64,000 nt of DNA. It comes from Saccharothrix sp. ALI-22-I. Its GTDB lineage: Bacteria; Actinomycetota; Actinomycetes; Mycobacteriales; Pseudonocardiaceae. Within the stretch, counting starts at the first letter, position 1, and each line of letters opens with the position of its first letter. The position numbers were made by a program, and so were the translations under genes. The notes beneath the pieces were generated by a model. It saw nothing but the letters and a program-made list of their open reading frames with translations. It had not been told where the DNA came from and did not search any database. Location of the stretch: NCBI RefSeq assembly GCF_001984175.1, contig NZ_MTQP01000066.1:372001-436000 (forward strand). Direction: 5' to 3'. Of the stretch, positions 34,263 through 42,318 are shown one piece after another.

Positions 34263-34688
34263 GTGTCTGCTGAAAGCAATGTCGCCACGCTGCGCCGGTA
34301 CTTCGAACTGCTCGGCCGCAAGGACATCGACGGCTGGCTGGAGTTGTGGGCCGATGACGGTGTCCAGTTCGTCCCGTACGCGGGCGAAGCGCTGCCGTCG
34401 GAAATCCGCGGCAAAGCCGAACTGGGTCGGTTGTACCGGGAAATCCTCGATTCCTACGCGAACATGCGGTACACGGGCGTCGAGATCCACGCGGTGCACG
34501 ACGCCGAGCGCGTGTTCGCCCGCTGGCACCCGGTGGGCGTGCTGAAGACCGGCGGGGAGTACGAGAACGACAGTGTCGGCCTGTTCGACTTCGACGACGA
34601 GGGCCGGATCGTCCGGTACACCGAGTGGTTCAACCCGCTCGGGTTCGCGGAGAGCTTCGAGGTCAGCCAAACAGAGGTCACCCGGTAG
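34263..34688 (+). CDS. SnoaL/NTF2-like protein (second of a pair)
   Basis: 141 residues, paralogous to the preceding gene (SNVATLRRYFELLGRKDIDGW, LWADDGVQFVPYAGEALP, LFDFDDEGRIVRYTEWFNP). GTG 34263 is chosen for the GGAAGGGG just upstream; the first gene's stop ends 2 bp before. The shared NVATL and YTEWFNP/FTEYFNP blocks indicate a tandem duplication. A strong hairpin ends the unit. Confidence 0.85.
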   Translation: MSAESNVATLRRYFELLGRKDIDGWLELWADDGVQFVPYAGEALPSEIRGKAELGRLYREILDSYANMRYTGVEIHAVHDAERVFARWHPVGVLKTGGEYENDSVGLFDFDDEGRIVRYTEWFNPLGFAESFEVSQTEVTR

Positions 34689-34708
34689 CGCCACCCGGCA
34701 GCGGAGCC

Positions 34709-34750
34709 GACCGGGGCGGTTCGGGCGCACACACCCGAACCGCCCCGGTC
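34709..34750. terminator. Bidirectional terminator
   Basis: A perfect 17-bp stem (34709-34725 with 34734-34750) with an 8-nt loop lies between the convergent SnoaL pair and MFS gene. Confidence 0.88.
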
Positions 34751-34778
34751 CTCTGTCACCGCGTGCCCGTTGGGGGGG

Positions 34779-36272
34779 TCAGGACGCGGTGACCGCCTGC
34801 GACGACGCAGGGTCCGCCGCCCGGTCACCGCCGCCGGCCTGTTGCGGCTTGCGGAGGAACAGCAGGGCCACGACCACGCCGCCCAGCGTCACGATCGCCG
34901 ACACCAGCAGGCCCGACCGCAGACCGTCGAGCGCGGCGGCCTCCGGCGCGGCCGGGTCGGGCACCGTCGCCGCGGCCACCACCGCCGCCAGCACGGCCAC
35001 GCCGACCGCGCTGCCCACCTGCTGCGCGGTCTGCGCCAGGCCGCTGGCCAGGCCCGTGTGCTCGCCGGGCACACCCGAGGTCATCGTGCCGATGAACGAC
35101 ACGACGGAGAGCACGTGCCCGAAGCCCAGGGCGGCGGTCGTGACGGTCAGCAGCACCACGTCACCGTTCTGCGGCAGCAGCAGCATCGCGGCGGTGCCCA
35201 GGCCCTGCACCAGCAGCCCGATCACCAGGATCGCGGGCGTGCCCACCCGGCCGATGAACTTCGCGGCCAGGCTGCCCGCCACCATCGCGGCGATGCCCTC
35301 GGCGAGGAACCCGACACCGGTGACCAGCGGGCTCCAGTGCAGCACGTCCTGCATGTAGAGGCTGAGCAGCACCGTCGTGCCACCGCACATGCCGAAGGTG
35401 ATCAACCCGGTCAGGCCGCCCCACTTCACCGTGCGCCGGCGCAGGATCGACAACGGCGCGAGCGGGGCCTTGACCTTGCCCTCCACCGCGAGGAACGCGC
35501 CGAGCAGCACGACGGCGGCGATCAGCGGCACGAGCGCGGCCGGGGAACCCCAGCCGACGTCGCCGACCGTGGAGATGCCGTACACCAGGGCCAGCAGCCC
35601 GACCGTGGCCAGCAGTGCGCCGGGCACGTCCAGCCGCGCCGGGTGCCGTTCCTCGTGCTTGTCCAGCAGCATCACCGCGCCCACCAACACGACCGCGCCC
35701 ATGATCACCAGGATGAGCATGGTCCAGCGCCAGTTCAGGCCGCTGGTGATGACGCCGCCGGCGATGGTGCCCACGACGAAGCCGAGCGAGAGCAGCGCAC
35801 CGCTCACGCCCAGCGCCTTGTCCCGTCGCGGTCCCTCGGGGAACGACGCGGTGAGCAGGGCGAGTGCGGTGGCGCCGACCATCGCCGAGCCGACGCCCTG
35901 GCCGGCGCGTGCCGCGATGAGCATCCACGGCGCCGTGGCCAGACCCGCGACCAGTGAGAACGCCGTGACGATGACGAGGCCGAGGATGAACAGCGGACGC
36001 CTGCCCACGAGATCGGACACGCGGCCGAACAGCAGCAGGAACCCGGCCGTGGGCAGGATGAACGCCGTCATCACCCACTGCAACTGGGAAGCACCGCCGA
36101 AGTCGAGGCCGCGGTCGATCGCGGGCAGCGCGACCGTGACGATCGAGAAGTCGAGCGAGATCATGAACTGGGCCGCGCAGACGGTGATCAGCGTGAGCCA
36201 CCCGCGCAGGCCGAGGCCGGCTGTGGTCTCGCTCTCCGTGGACGCGGCGCCGGAGCCGGTCATGCTTGTCAT
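34779..36272 (-). CDS. MFS transporter, DHA2-type drug/H+ antiporter
   Basis: 497 residues with about 14 hydrophobic helices, as in the DHA2 (EmrB/QacA) family. The N-terminal LDFSIVTVALPAI and LQWVMTAFILPTAGFLLLFG segments and the motif A-like GRVSDLVGRRPLF are visible; motif C-like glycine/proline runs follow. It probably exports a small hydrophobic or aromatic compound, perhaps the product of the neighbouring tailoring genes. It diverges from the XRE/MmyB regulator at 36422, the typical regulator-exporter pairing. Confidence 0.92.
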   Translation of the reverse strand: MTSMTGSGAASTESETTAGLGLRGWLTLITVCAAQFMISLDFSIVTVALPAIDRGLDFGGASQLQWVMTAFILPTAGFLLLFGRVSDLVGRRPLFILGLVIVTAFSLVAGLATAPWMLIAARAGQGVGSAMVGATALALLTASFPEGPRRDKALGVSGALLSLGFVVGTIAGGVITSGLNWRWTMLILVIMGAVVLVGAVMLLDKHEERHPARLDVPGALLATVGLLALVYGISTVGDVGWGSPAALVPLIAAVVLLGAFLAVEGKVKAPLAPLSILRRRTVKWGGLTGLITFGMCGGTTVLLSLYMQDVLHWSPLVTGVGFLAEGIAAMVAGSLAAKFIGRVGTPAILVIGLLVQGLGTAAMLLLPQNGDVVLLTVTTAALGFGHVLSVVSFIGTMTSGVPGEHTGLASGLAQTAQQVGSAVGVAVLAAVVAAATVPDPAAPEAAALDGLRSGLLVSAIVTLGGVVVALLFLRKPQQAGGGDRAADPASSQAVTAS

Positions 36273-36334
36273 GATTGCCTTTGCCCTCCAGAGCTGTTGC
36301 GCTTCACGGCAATCGTGACCCGCTCGCCCGGAGC

Positions 36335-36387
36335 TACCCAGTCCCCCGCGTAAGGTACGACCTCTGTTCCTAGCACTGTCAGTGTTA
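36335..36387. promoter_or_regulatory. Divergent promoter/operator between MFS gene and MmyB-type regulator
   Basis: ACCCAGTCCCC (36335-36345) and, exactly 40 bp on, CTGTCAG (36375-36381) inside a 19-bp palindrome (36369-36387, CTAGCACTG-T-CAGTGTTAG, one mismatch). The same two boxes with the same 40-bp spacing occur before the paralogous regulator at 40105. A CACAAT close to ATG 36422 may be a leaderless -10. Confidence 0.5.
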
Positions 36388-36421
36388 GTCCCAGCGTCGC
36401 GGGTTCCGCCACAATCGGGAC

Positions 36422-37348
36422 ATGGACCGGCTCAGCGACCTAGGCGAGTTCCTCCGTTCCCGGCGCGCGCAACTGCGCCCCGAGCAGCTAGGACTGGTGA
36501 ACTACGGCCGCCGGCGGGTCGCCGGGCTGCGCCGCGAGGAGGTGGCCCAGCTCGCGGGCGTCAGCGTCGCCTACTACACGCGCCTGGAACAGGGGCTGAC
36601 CGACCGGGCGTCGGACGCGGTGCTCGACGCGGTGGCCCGCGTGCTGGAGTTGGACGACGAGGCGCGTGCCCACCTGCACCGGCTGGCCCGCGGCAAGCGC
36701 GGCGCCCGGTTGAAGGCGCGCAAGCCCGAGAAGCTGCGGCAGTCGATCGCGCTGATGGTGGACTCGTTCTCGGCGGCCGGGGTGCCGGCGCTGGTGATCG
36801 GGCGCTCGACGGACGTGCTGGCGTGGAACCGGCTCGCGCACGCGCTGCTCGCCGGGCACCTGGAGTTCGACGCGCCGTCCCGGCCGGCGGACCGGCCCAA
36901 CATCACCCGCATGGTGTTCCTCGACCCGCACGTCCGCGAGCTGTACCCGGATTGGCAGCGCAAGTGCCGCGATACCGTGGACGACCTGCGCGTGGTGGCC
37001 GGGCGGTACCAGGACGACGCGCGGCTGGCCGAGCTGGTGGGCGAGCTGAGCATGAAGTCGCCGGAGTTCACCGCGCTGTGGAACAACCACGCGGTCAAGG
37101 CCTGCGCGCACACCACGCGTGAGTTCAGCCACCCGGTCGTCGGCTCGCTCACGCTGGCCAACGAGCTGTTGGTGCTGCCGGACGACGACGGGCAGCGGCT
37201 GGCCCTGTTCCACGCCGAGCCGGGCTCGCCGTCGCAGGCCGCGTTGCGCCTGCTCGCCGACCTCACCCAGCCGGACGACCAGTCGGGAAGCCGGCCGAAC
37301 GCGCCGGGACTGCCGGTGCCGCGGCGCTCGCTGAGCAACGGGGCGTGA
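36422..37348 (+). CDS. XRE-family regulator with MmyB-like ligand-binding domain (1)
   Basis: 308 residues. The N-terminal helix-turn-helix is at about residues 10-75 (LGEFLRSRRAQLRP, RRVAGLRREEVAQLAGVSVAYYTRLEQG). The C-terminal half is the PAS-like MmyB ligand-binding domain (PALVIGRSTDVLAWNRLAHALLAGHLEF, PNITRMVFLDPHVRELY, FSHPVVGSLTL), which in homologues binds fatty acid-like or hydrophobic ligands. No Shine-Dalgarno precedes the ATG. Its GTGA overlap with the downstream aldo/keto reductase couples them. It likely controls itself, the divergent MFS gene and the reductase. Confidence 0.9.
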   Translation: MDRLSDLGEFLRSRRAQLRPEQLGLVNYGRRRVAGLRREEVAQLAGVSVAYYTRLEQGLTDRASDAVLDAVARVLELDDEARAHLHRLARGKRGARLKARKPEKLRQSIALMVDSFSAAGVPALVIGRSTDVLAWNRLAHALLAGHLEFDAPSRPADRPNITRMVFLDPHVRELYPDWQRKCRDTVDDLRVVAGRYQDDARLAELVGELSMKSPEFTALWNNHAVKACAHTTREFSHPVVGSLTLANELLVLPDDDGQRLALFHAEPGSPSQAALRLLADLTQPDDQSGSRPNAPGLPVPRRSLSNGA

Positions 37349-38325
37349 GCGCGGTGACGACCAGGAAGCTCGGCGCCCTGGAGGTCCCCGTGCAGGGTCT
37401 GGGTTGCATGGGCATGAGCGCGTACTACGGCCCGGGCGACGACGTCGAGTCGGTCGCGACGATCCACCGGGCGCTCGACCTCGGCATCACGTTCCTCGAC
37501 ACGGCCGACGTCTACGGCCCGTACCTCAACGAGGAACTGGTCGGCCGCGCCCTCCACGGCCGGCGGGACGAGGTGGTGTTGGCCACGAAGTTCGGCGTGG
37601 ACTCGGAGGAGAACCGCATCCGGGGTGACGCGCCCTACGTGAAACGGGCGTGCGACGCCTCGCTGGAGCGGCTGGGCGTGGACCACATCGACCTGTACTA
37701 CCTGCACCGGCTCGACCTCGGCACGCCGGTGGAGGAGACGGTCGGCGCGATGGCGGAGCTGGTGGCGGCCGGCAAGGTGCGGCACCTGGGCCTGTCCGAG
37801 GTGAGCGCGGGGACGCTGCGCCGCGCCCACGCCGTGCACCCGATCGCGGCGGTGCAGACGGAGTGGTCGCTGTGGTCGCGGGACATCGAGCGCGAGGTCG
37901 TGCCGGCGTGCCGTGAGCTGGGGGTGGGAGTGGTGCCGTACTCCCCGCTGGGCCGGGGTTTCCTCACCGGCCGGTTCCGCGCGGCCACCGACTTCACGCC
38001 CGACGACTTCCGCGCCTCCGGCCAGCCCCGGCTGTCCGGCGCGAACCTGGACCGCAACCTGGAACTGGTGCGCGGCCTGGAAAACCTGGCCGCCGAATGG
38101 GGGCACACCGCCGGTCAGCTCGCGCTGGCGTGGCTGCACCACCAAGGCCCCGACGTCGCGCCGATCCCGGGTACCAGGCGGCGTGAGCGGTTGGAGGAGA
38201 ACGCCGCCGCCCGCGCGATCTCGCTGTCCGCGGCGCAGATCACGGCGATCGAGGCGGCCGTGCCGGCGCACGCCGTGGCCGGGCCGCGCTACCACCCCGA
38301 TGCGATGACCCACATCGACGTCTGA
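37345..38325 (+). CDS. Aldo/keto reductase
   Basis: 326 residues; GTG 37345 overlaps the TGA of the regulator gene. Tetrad elements: FLDTADVYGPY (Asp, Tyr), LATKFGV (Lys) and YYLHRLD (His). The AKR13-like start VQGLGCMGMSAYYGPG and VVPYSPLGRGFLTG are characteristic of the plant/bacterial aldehyde reductase group near MmyB regulators. It should reduce a reactive aldehyde or ketone with NADPH. Short tandem repeats run across its stop codon and a hairpin follows. Confidence 0.9.
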   Translation: MSAVTTRKLGALEVPVQGLGCMGMSAYYGPGDDVESVATIHRALDLGITFLDTADVYGPYLNEELVGRALHGRRDEVVLATKFGVDSEENRIRGDAPYVKRACDASLERLGVDHIDLYYLHRLDLGTPVEETVGAMAELVAAGKVRHLGLSEVSAGTLRRAHAVHPIAAVQTEWSLWSRDIEREVVPACRELGVGVVPYSPLGRGFLTGRFRAATDFTPDDFRASGQPRLSGANLDRNLELVRGLENLAAEWGHTAGQLALAWLHHQGPDVAPIPGTRRRERLEENAAARAISLSAAQITAIEAAVPAHAVAGPRYHPDAMTHIDV

Positions 38326-38351
38326 ACGTCTGAGACGTCTGAGACGTCTGA
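38317..38351 (+). repeat. Tandem 8-9 bp repeat over the AKR stop codon
   Basis: Four head-to-tail copies of (G)ACGTCTGA, starting in the last three codons of the aldo/keto reductase. Each copy carries a TGA. It looks like replication slippage. Confidence 0.8.
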
Positions 38352-38360
38352 ACGGCGCCG

Positions 38361-38394
38361 GGGTGTCCGGGCCGCGAAGGTGGCCCGGACACCC
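38361..38394. terminator. Terminator between convergent AKR and SDR genes
   Basis: A perfect 13-bp stem (38361-38373 with 38382-38394) and 8-nt loop. Confidence 0.8.
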
Positions 38395-38405
38395 GGAAAC
38401 CCTTG

Positions 38406-38990
38406 TCACGGCACGATGTTCTGCCCCGTGGTCGTTCCCTCCACGCACGAGACGTAGGCGCGCGCGACGTCCCGCGCCGGGACGCCGCCGTCGGGGTCGC
38501 CACCCAACGCGATCAGCGTCTCGCGCACCCAGCCGGGGCTCACCACGTTCGCCCGGATACCGCGCGGCAGGTCGGGGACGGCGGCCCGGACGAAGCCCTG
38601 CAGGCCCTCGTTCACCAGCACGCCGATCGCGCTGCCCGGCGACGGCCGGGTGAAGTTGCCCGCGGTCAGCGTGACCGAACCGCCGTCGCGCAGGTGCCGC
38701 AACGACCGCGTGAGCAGCGTCGCCTGGCCGATCAGCTTGTCCCGCAAGCCTTCGGCGAACTGCTCGTCGCTCACGTCGGTCAACGACACCAGCCGCGCGT
38801 GGGCCGCCGCGCACACCACCGCGTCCACCTCGCCGACCTCCCCGAACATCCGGTCCACGGACGCCGGGTCGCCGATGTCGACCGCGATCTTCCCGGTGCG
38901 CGAAGCCCGCACGACCTCGTGCCTCGGCTCCAGCGCTTCGACGACCGCGCCGCCGATCGTGCCCGACGCACCGACCACCAACACCCGCAT
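38406..38990 (-). CDS. Short-chain dehydrogenase/reductase
   Basis: 194 residues from ATG 38990; GGAGAGG six bases upstream supports this start. An alternative GTG at 39014 overlaps the TGA of the upstream gene (GTGA). The Rossmann motif VVGASGTIGGAVVEAL is at the N-terminus. NAG-like CAAAHARL, the substrate strand GSVTLTAGNFTRP and VNEGLQGFVRAA follow. The classical YxxxK appears replaced by VNEG at the equivalent place, as in the atypical short SDR group of about 200 residues. It is probably cotranscribed with the quinone oxidoreductase. Confidence 0.85.
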   Translation of the reverse strand: MRVLVVGASGTIGGAVVEALEPRHEVVRASRTGKIAVDIGDPASVDRMFGEVGEVDAVVCAAAHARLVSLTDVSDEQFAEGLRDKLIGQATLLTRSLRHLRDGGSVTLTAGNFTRPSPGSAIGVLVNEGLQGFVRAAVPDLPRGIRANVVSPGWVRETLIALGGDPDGGVPARDVARAYVSCVEGTTTGQNIVP

Positions 38991-39010
38991 CTGCGTCCTC
39001 TCCTGGTTGC

Positions 39011-39970
39011 TCACACCATGGTCAGCACGAGTTTGCCCCGGCTGATCCCCCGGTCCACGAGCTCGTGCGCCGCCACCACGTCCTCCAGCGGCAACGCCGA
39101 GCCGACGTCCACGACGAGCCCGCCGCGGTCGACCTGCTCGGCCAGCGCGGCCAGTCCCGGCCCGTCCGGCGCGACGACGTGGCGCACCACCCGGACACCG
39201 GACCGCCCGGCCACGTCCTCCAGCTCCGTGGCACCGCCGGCCGCATCCGGCACCCGCGCGTGCACGCCGCCCGGCCGCACCGCGGCGACCAGGTCGTCCC
39301 GGCCGACGCAGTCCACCACGGCGTCCACCTCACCCACCACGCGCACGACGTCGGCCGACGTGTAGTCCACCACCTCGTCCGCGCCCAACCCGCGCAGGAA
39401 GTCGTGGTTCGCCGCACGCGCGACGGCCACCACCGTCGCGCCGCGCGCCTTGGCCAACTGCACGACCAGGTGCCCGACACCGCCCGCCGCGCCGTTGACC
39501 AGCACCCGGTCCCCGGCCCGGACCCCGACGCGGTCCAGCGTCTGCGCCGCGGTCAACCCGGACAGCGGCAGTGCCGCCGCCGTCGCGTGCCGCACCGTCC
39601 GCGGCTTCCGCGCCAGTTCCGCCGCCGGCGCGCTGACGTACTCCGCGTAGGCACGGGCCTGCGCGGGGAATCGGGGCATGCCGAACACCTCGTCGCCGGG
39701 CCGCAGGTCGTGCACGCCCTCGCCGGCCTGCACCACCACACCCGACACGTCCCAGCCCCAGGTGTGCGGCCCTTCGCCGAACCAGTCCTTCGCCTTGCCA
39801 CCGCGGCACTCCGCGTCCACCGGGTTGACCCCTGCCGCCAGCGCCCGCACCAGCACCTCGCCCGGGCCGCACCGGGGACGCGGCACCTCCGCGACCCGCA
39901 GCACCTCCGGGCCGCCGTACTGCCGCGCCACCACCGCTCGCATCACGTCATCCACGTTCGCAGTCCCCAC
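39011..39970 (-). CDS. Zinc-type alcohol dehydrogenase-like / quinone oxidoreductase (NADP)
   Basis: 319 residues, MDR superfamily without the structural zinc loop: MRAVVARQYGGPEVLRVAEV, PGEVLVRALAAGVNPVDAE, GWDVSGVVVQAGEGV, then the nucleotide-binding VLVNGAAGGVGHLVVQLAKA. It probably reduces quinones or enones. The ATG at 39943 (nine residues in) is an equally likely start. It diverges from the second MmyB-type regulator, whose promoter repeats the operator found at 36.3 kb. Confidence 0.88.
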   Translation of the reverse strand: MGTANVDDVMRAVVARQYGGPEVLRVAEVPRPRCGPGEVLVRALAAGVNPVDAECRGGKAKDWFGEGPHTWGWDVSGVVVQAGEGVHDLRPGDEVFGMPRFPAQARAYAEYVSAPAAELARKPRTVRHATAAALPLSGLTAAQTLDRVGVRAGDRVLVNGAAGGVGHLVVQLAKARGATVVAVARAANHDFLRGLGADEVVDYTSADVVRVVGEVDAVVDCVGRDDLVAAVRPGGVHARVPDAAGGATELEDVAGRSGVRVVRHVVAPDGPGLAALAEQVDRGGLVVDVGSALPLEDVVAAHELVDRGISRGKLVLTMV

Positions 39971-40018
39971 AATCGTCCGGAAAAGCCATTACCGAACCTG
40001 CCGGCGCGGCGGGCCGCG

Positions 40019-40066
40019 ACCCAGTCCCCTGTCGGAGATAGCCCTGATCTGGGTACGCCTGTCAGG
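40019..40066. promoter_or_regulatory. Divergent promoter/operator upstream of second MmyB-type regulator
   Basis: ACCCAGTCCCC (40019-40029) and CTGTCAG (40059-40065) 40 bp apart, as at 36335 and 36375. The CTGTCAG sits in a 9-bp palindrome CCTG-T-CAGG. Each CTGTCAG ends 39-40 nt before the ATG of its regulator. Confidence 0.5.
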
Positions 40067-40104
40067 AGCAGGCACGAATCGGACACCTCCGCGATCCTGG
40101 TGTC

Positions 40105-41022
40105 ATGGATCAACGATCGGAACTCGCCGAGTTCCTCCGGTCGAGGCGGGCCGGGATCAGCCCCGAAGAGGCGGGGGTCCCCTTGTACGGCCGCCGCCGG
40201 GTGCCCGGCCTGCGGCGCGAGGAGTTGGCCCGGCTCGCGGGTATCAGCGTCAGCTACTACGTCCGGCTGGAACAGGGTCAGCCGGTCAACACCTCGGACT
40301 CGGTGCTGGACGCGCTGGCCCGCGCGCTGCGCCTGGACCCGGACGAGCGGTCGCACCTGCGCAGCCTGATCCGGACCACGCCTGCGCGCCCGGTCCGCGC
40401 GCGCCCCGAACGCCTGCGGGACAGCGTACGGCAGGTGGTGCACTCGCTGGACCACCTGCCGGCGCTGGTGCTGGGCCTGTTCGGCGACGTGCTGGTCTGG
40501 AACCGGCTGGCGCACGCGCTGCTGGCCGGGCACCTGCCGTTCGAGGCGCCCGAGCGGCCCGCCGAGCGGCCCAACTGGACGCGGCTGTTCTTCCTGGACC
40601 CGCACATGCGCGAGCTGTTCACCGACTGGCCGGACAAGGCCCGCGACACGGTGGCCGACCTGCGGCTGATCGCGGGCCGGTACCCCGACGACACGCGGCT
40701 GGCCGAGCTGGTGGGCGAGCTGTCGCTGAAGAGCCCGGACTTCCGGGCGCTGTGGTCGGCGCACCCGGTGCGGCGGTGCGCCTTCCACGACCGCCGGTTC
40801 CACCACCCCGTCGTCGGCGAGCTGACGTTGACCGACGAGCTGCTGGCCCTGCCCGACGACGAGGGCCAGCGGCTGGTGCTGTTCAACGCCGCACCCGACT
40901 CGTCGTCGGCGGCGGCGCTGACGCTGCTGGCCGAGCTGGCCGCGGCGGACGCGGACGCCCGCCGCGGCCCCGGTGTCGCGGATGCCGGCGAGGACGGCCG
41001 GTCGCGGCACCGGGGCGGCTGA
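40105..41022 (+). CDS. XRE-family regulator with MmyB-like ligand-binding domain (2)
   Basis: 305 residues, clearly paralogous to the gene at 36422: LAEFLRSRRAGISPEEAG, RRVPGLRREELARLAGISVSYYVRLEQG in the helix-turn-helix, then LPALVLGLFGDVLVWNRLAHALLAGHLPFE, WTRLFFLDPHMRELF and FHHPVVGELTL in the MmyB-like domain. It probably senses a small hydrophobic ligand and controls the divergent quinone oxidoreductase-SDR pair. Confidence 0.9.
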   Translation: MDQRSELAEFLRSRRAGISPEEAGVPLYGRRRVPGLRREELARLAGISVSYYVRLEQGQPVNTSDSVLDALARALRLDPDERSHLRSLIRTTPARPVRARPERLRDSVRQVVHSLDHLPALVLGLFGDVLVWNRLAHALLAGHLPFEAPERPAERPNWTRLFFLDPHMRELFTDWPDKARDTVADLRLIAGRYPDDTRLAELVGELSLKSPDFRALWSAHPVRRCAFHDRRFHHPVVGELTLTDELLALPDDEGQRLVLFNAAPDSSSAAALTLLAELAAADADARRGPGVADAGEDGRSRHRGG

Positions 41023-41033
41023 GCGCGGGACGG

Positions 41034-42203
41034 CTAGGCGAACGGCCGCCGCCGCAGGTCGCTCTCCAGCTCGGCGCGACGCCTGCCCAGCAGGTAGGCG
41101 TGCGCGAGGGAGGTGAGCGTGACGTGGTGGTGCCAGCCGCGGAACGACCGGCCCTCGAAGTGCCCCAGACCCACCTCGTCGTAGAGCCGGTTCGTCTCGC
41201 GGTCCACCTCCACACCCGCCCGGCTCAGCTTGATCAGGTCGGGCATGGCGGCGTGGACGTTGGTCAGCCACGCCTGCGCCGGGTACGGCTCACCGGGCAG
41301 CCACCGAGTGAGCAGCTTGCGCGCCCGGCGCGGCCCGGCCTGCGGCCCGCCCGGTCGGGGCGGCACCGACTCCACCACGTACCGCGAGGCCTGGTGCCTG
41401 CTGTTCTCGACCGCCCACCAGTTCATCACCGCCGCGGGCCTGCCCACCGTGCCCGGCGCGCGCTCGCGCGCCGCGCCGTCGGCGAACATGCCGGCGGCCG
41501 ACTCGTAGGGCACCTGGACGAGGTAGCGCAGCCGCCGTTCCTCCAGGCCCGCGAGCAGCTGCTCGGTCTGGACCAGGTGCCGGGCGTCGACGACGACCGG
41601 CTGCGGCGGCAGACCCCAGTCCCCGACGAGTTCGTCCACCATGGACAGCACGGCCTGCCAGCGCTCCTGCCGCCGCTCGTCCTCCGGGACGTGCGCCTTC
41701 GCGCGCAGGTCCGGGTCGGAGTCCCAGCTCTGCGGCAGCAGCAGCCGCCAGTCCACCGGCGCGGCCTCGCCCTCGCCGACGAGGAACAGCGCGAGGCCGA
41801 GCTGGCAGTTGAGCAGCTTGCCCGCCGATGGGGCGAACTGCCGGGCGACGCCGACCGAGCTGTTGCCGTTCTTCGCGAACACCGCCTCGCCGATCGCCCA
41901 GGCGTGCGGCCGGTACAGCGTGCCCAGGTACCGGGCCAGGTTGAGCCGGATCGGCCCCCAGCGCCACGTGCTCTGGTTGACGAACTGCTGCAGGCCCTGC
42001 TCCGCCCGCCAGCCGGCCATCGCCTCGGCCATGCGGCGGATCGACTTCCGCCCCGGCAGCGACACCAGGCCGCGGACGTAGATTTCGCCCCACCGGCGCT
42101 GGTCGGACCTGGGCAGGGTGGTCAGCAATTCGTGGCAGAACTGCGTGAGCGTGTCCACCTCGGTTAACCGGACGGTGCGGGTGTTGCGTTCTGGAAAAAC
42201 CAT
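41034..42203 (-). CDS. IS701-family transposase homologue with altered active site
   Basis: 389 residues from ATG 42203 (an upstream ATG at 42242 would give 402). IS701-type blocks are present: SVGVARQFAPSAGKLLNCQLG, WRLLLPQSW, and the C-terminal VGLGHFEGRSFRGWHHHVTL containing the last acidic residue. In active IS701 members the strand before SVGVARQ reads VVDETGF-like, with the first catalytic Asp. Here it reads AIGEAVFAKNG, so Gly105 occupies that place. The second Asp (PVVVDARHL) and the Glu are kept. No terminal inverted repeats were recognised around it. It is either a decayed element or a domesticated DNA-binding protein; several actinomycete metabolite loci carry solitary IS701-like genes. 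Confidence 0.8.
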   Translation of the reverse strand: MVFPERNTRTVRLTEVDTLTQFCHELLTTLPRSDQRRWGEIYVRGLVSLPGRKSIRRMAEAMAGWRAEQGLQQFVNQSTWRWGPIRLNLARYLGTLYRPHAWAIGEAVFAKNGNSSVGVARQFAPSAGKLLNCQLGLALFLVGEGEAAPVDWRLLLPQSWDSDPDLRAKAHVPEDERRQERWQAVLSMVDELVGDWGLPPQPVVVDARHLVQTEQLLAGLEERRLRYLVQVPYESAAGMFADGAARERAPGTVGRPAAVMNWWAVENSRHQASRYVVESVPPRPGGPQAGPRRARKLLTRWLPGEPYPAQAWLTNVHAAMPDLIKLSRAGVEVDRETNRLYDEVGLGHFEGRSFRGWHHHVTLTSLAHAYLLGRRRAELESDLRRRPFA

Positions 42204-42318
42204 CGGACCTACGATCCCCCAATTTCGTTTATCACGGCCCATGAGTGGTGCGAATAATCGACCTGATCACCTCCGGGGTTCGTCGGGAGTGTGAGGAAAT
42301 ACACTCGACGCCTTCCTC

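Noticed and set aside
41034..42318. Complete insertion sequence
   Set aside because: No terminal inverted repeats or target duplication were recognised and the active site is incomplete, so only the gene is called.
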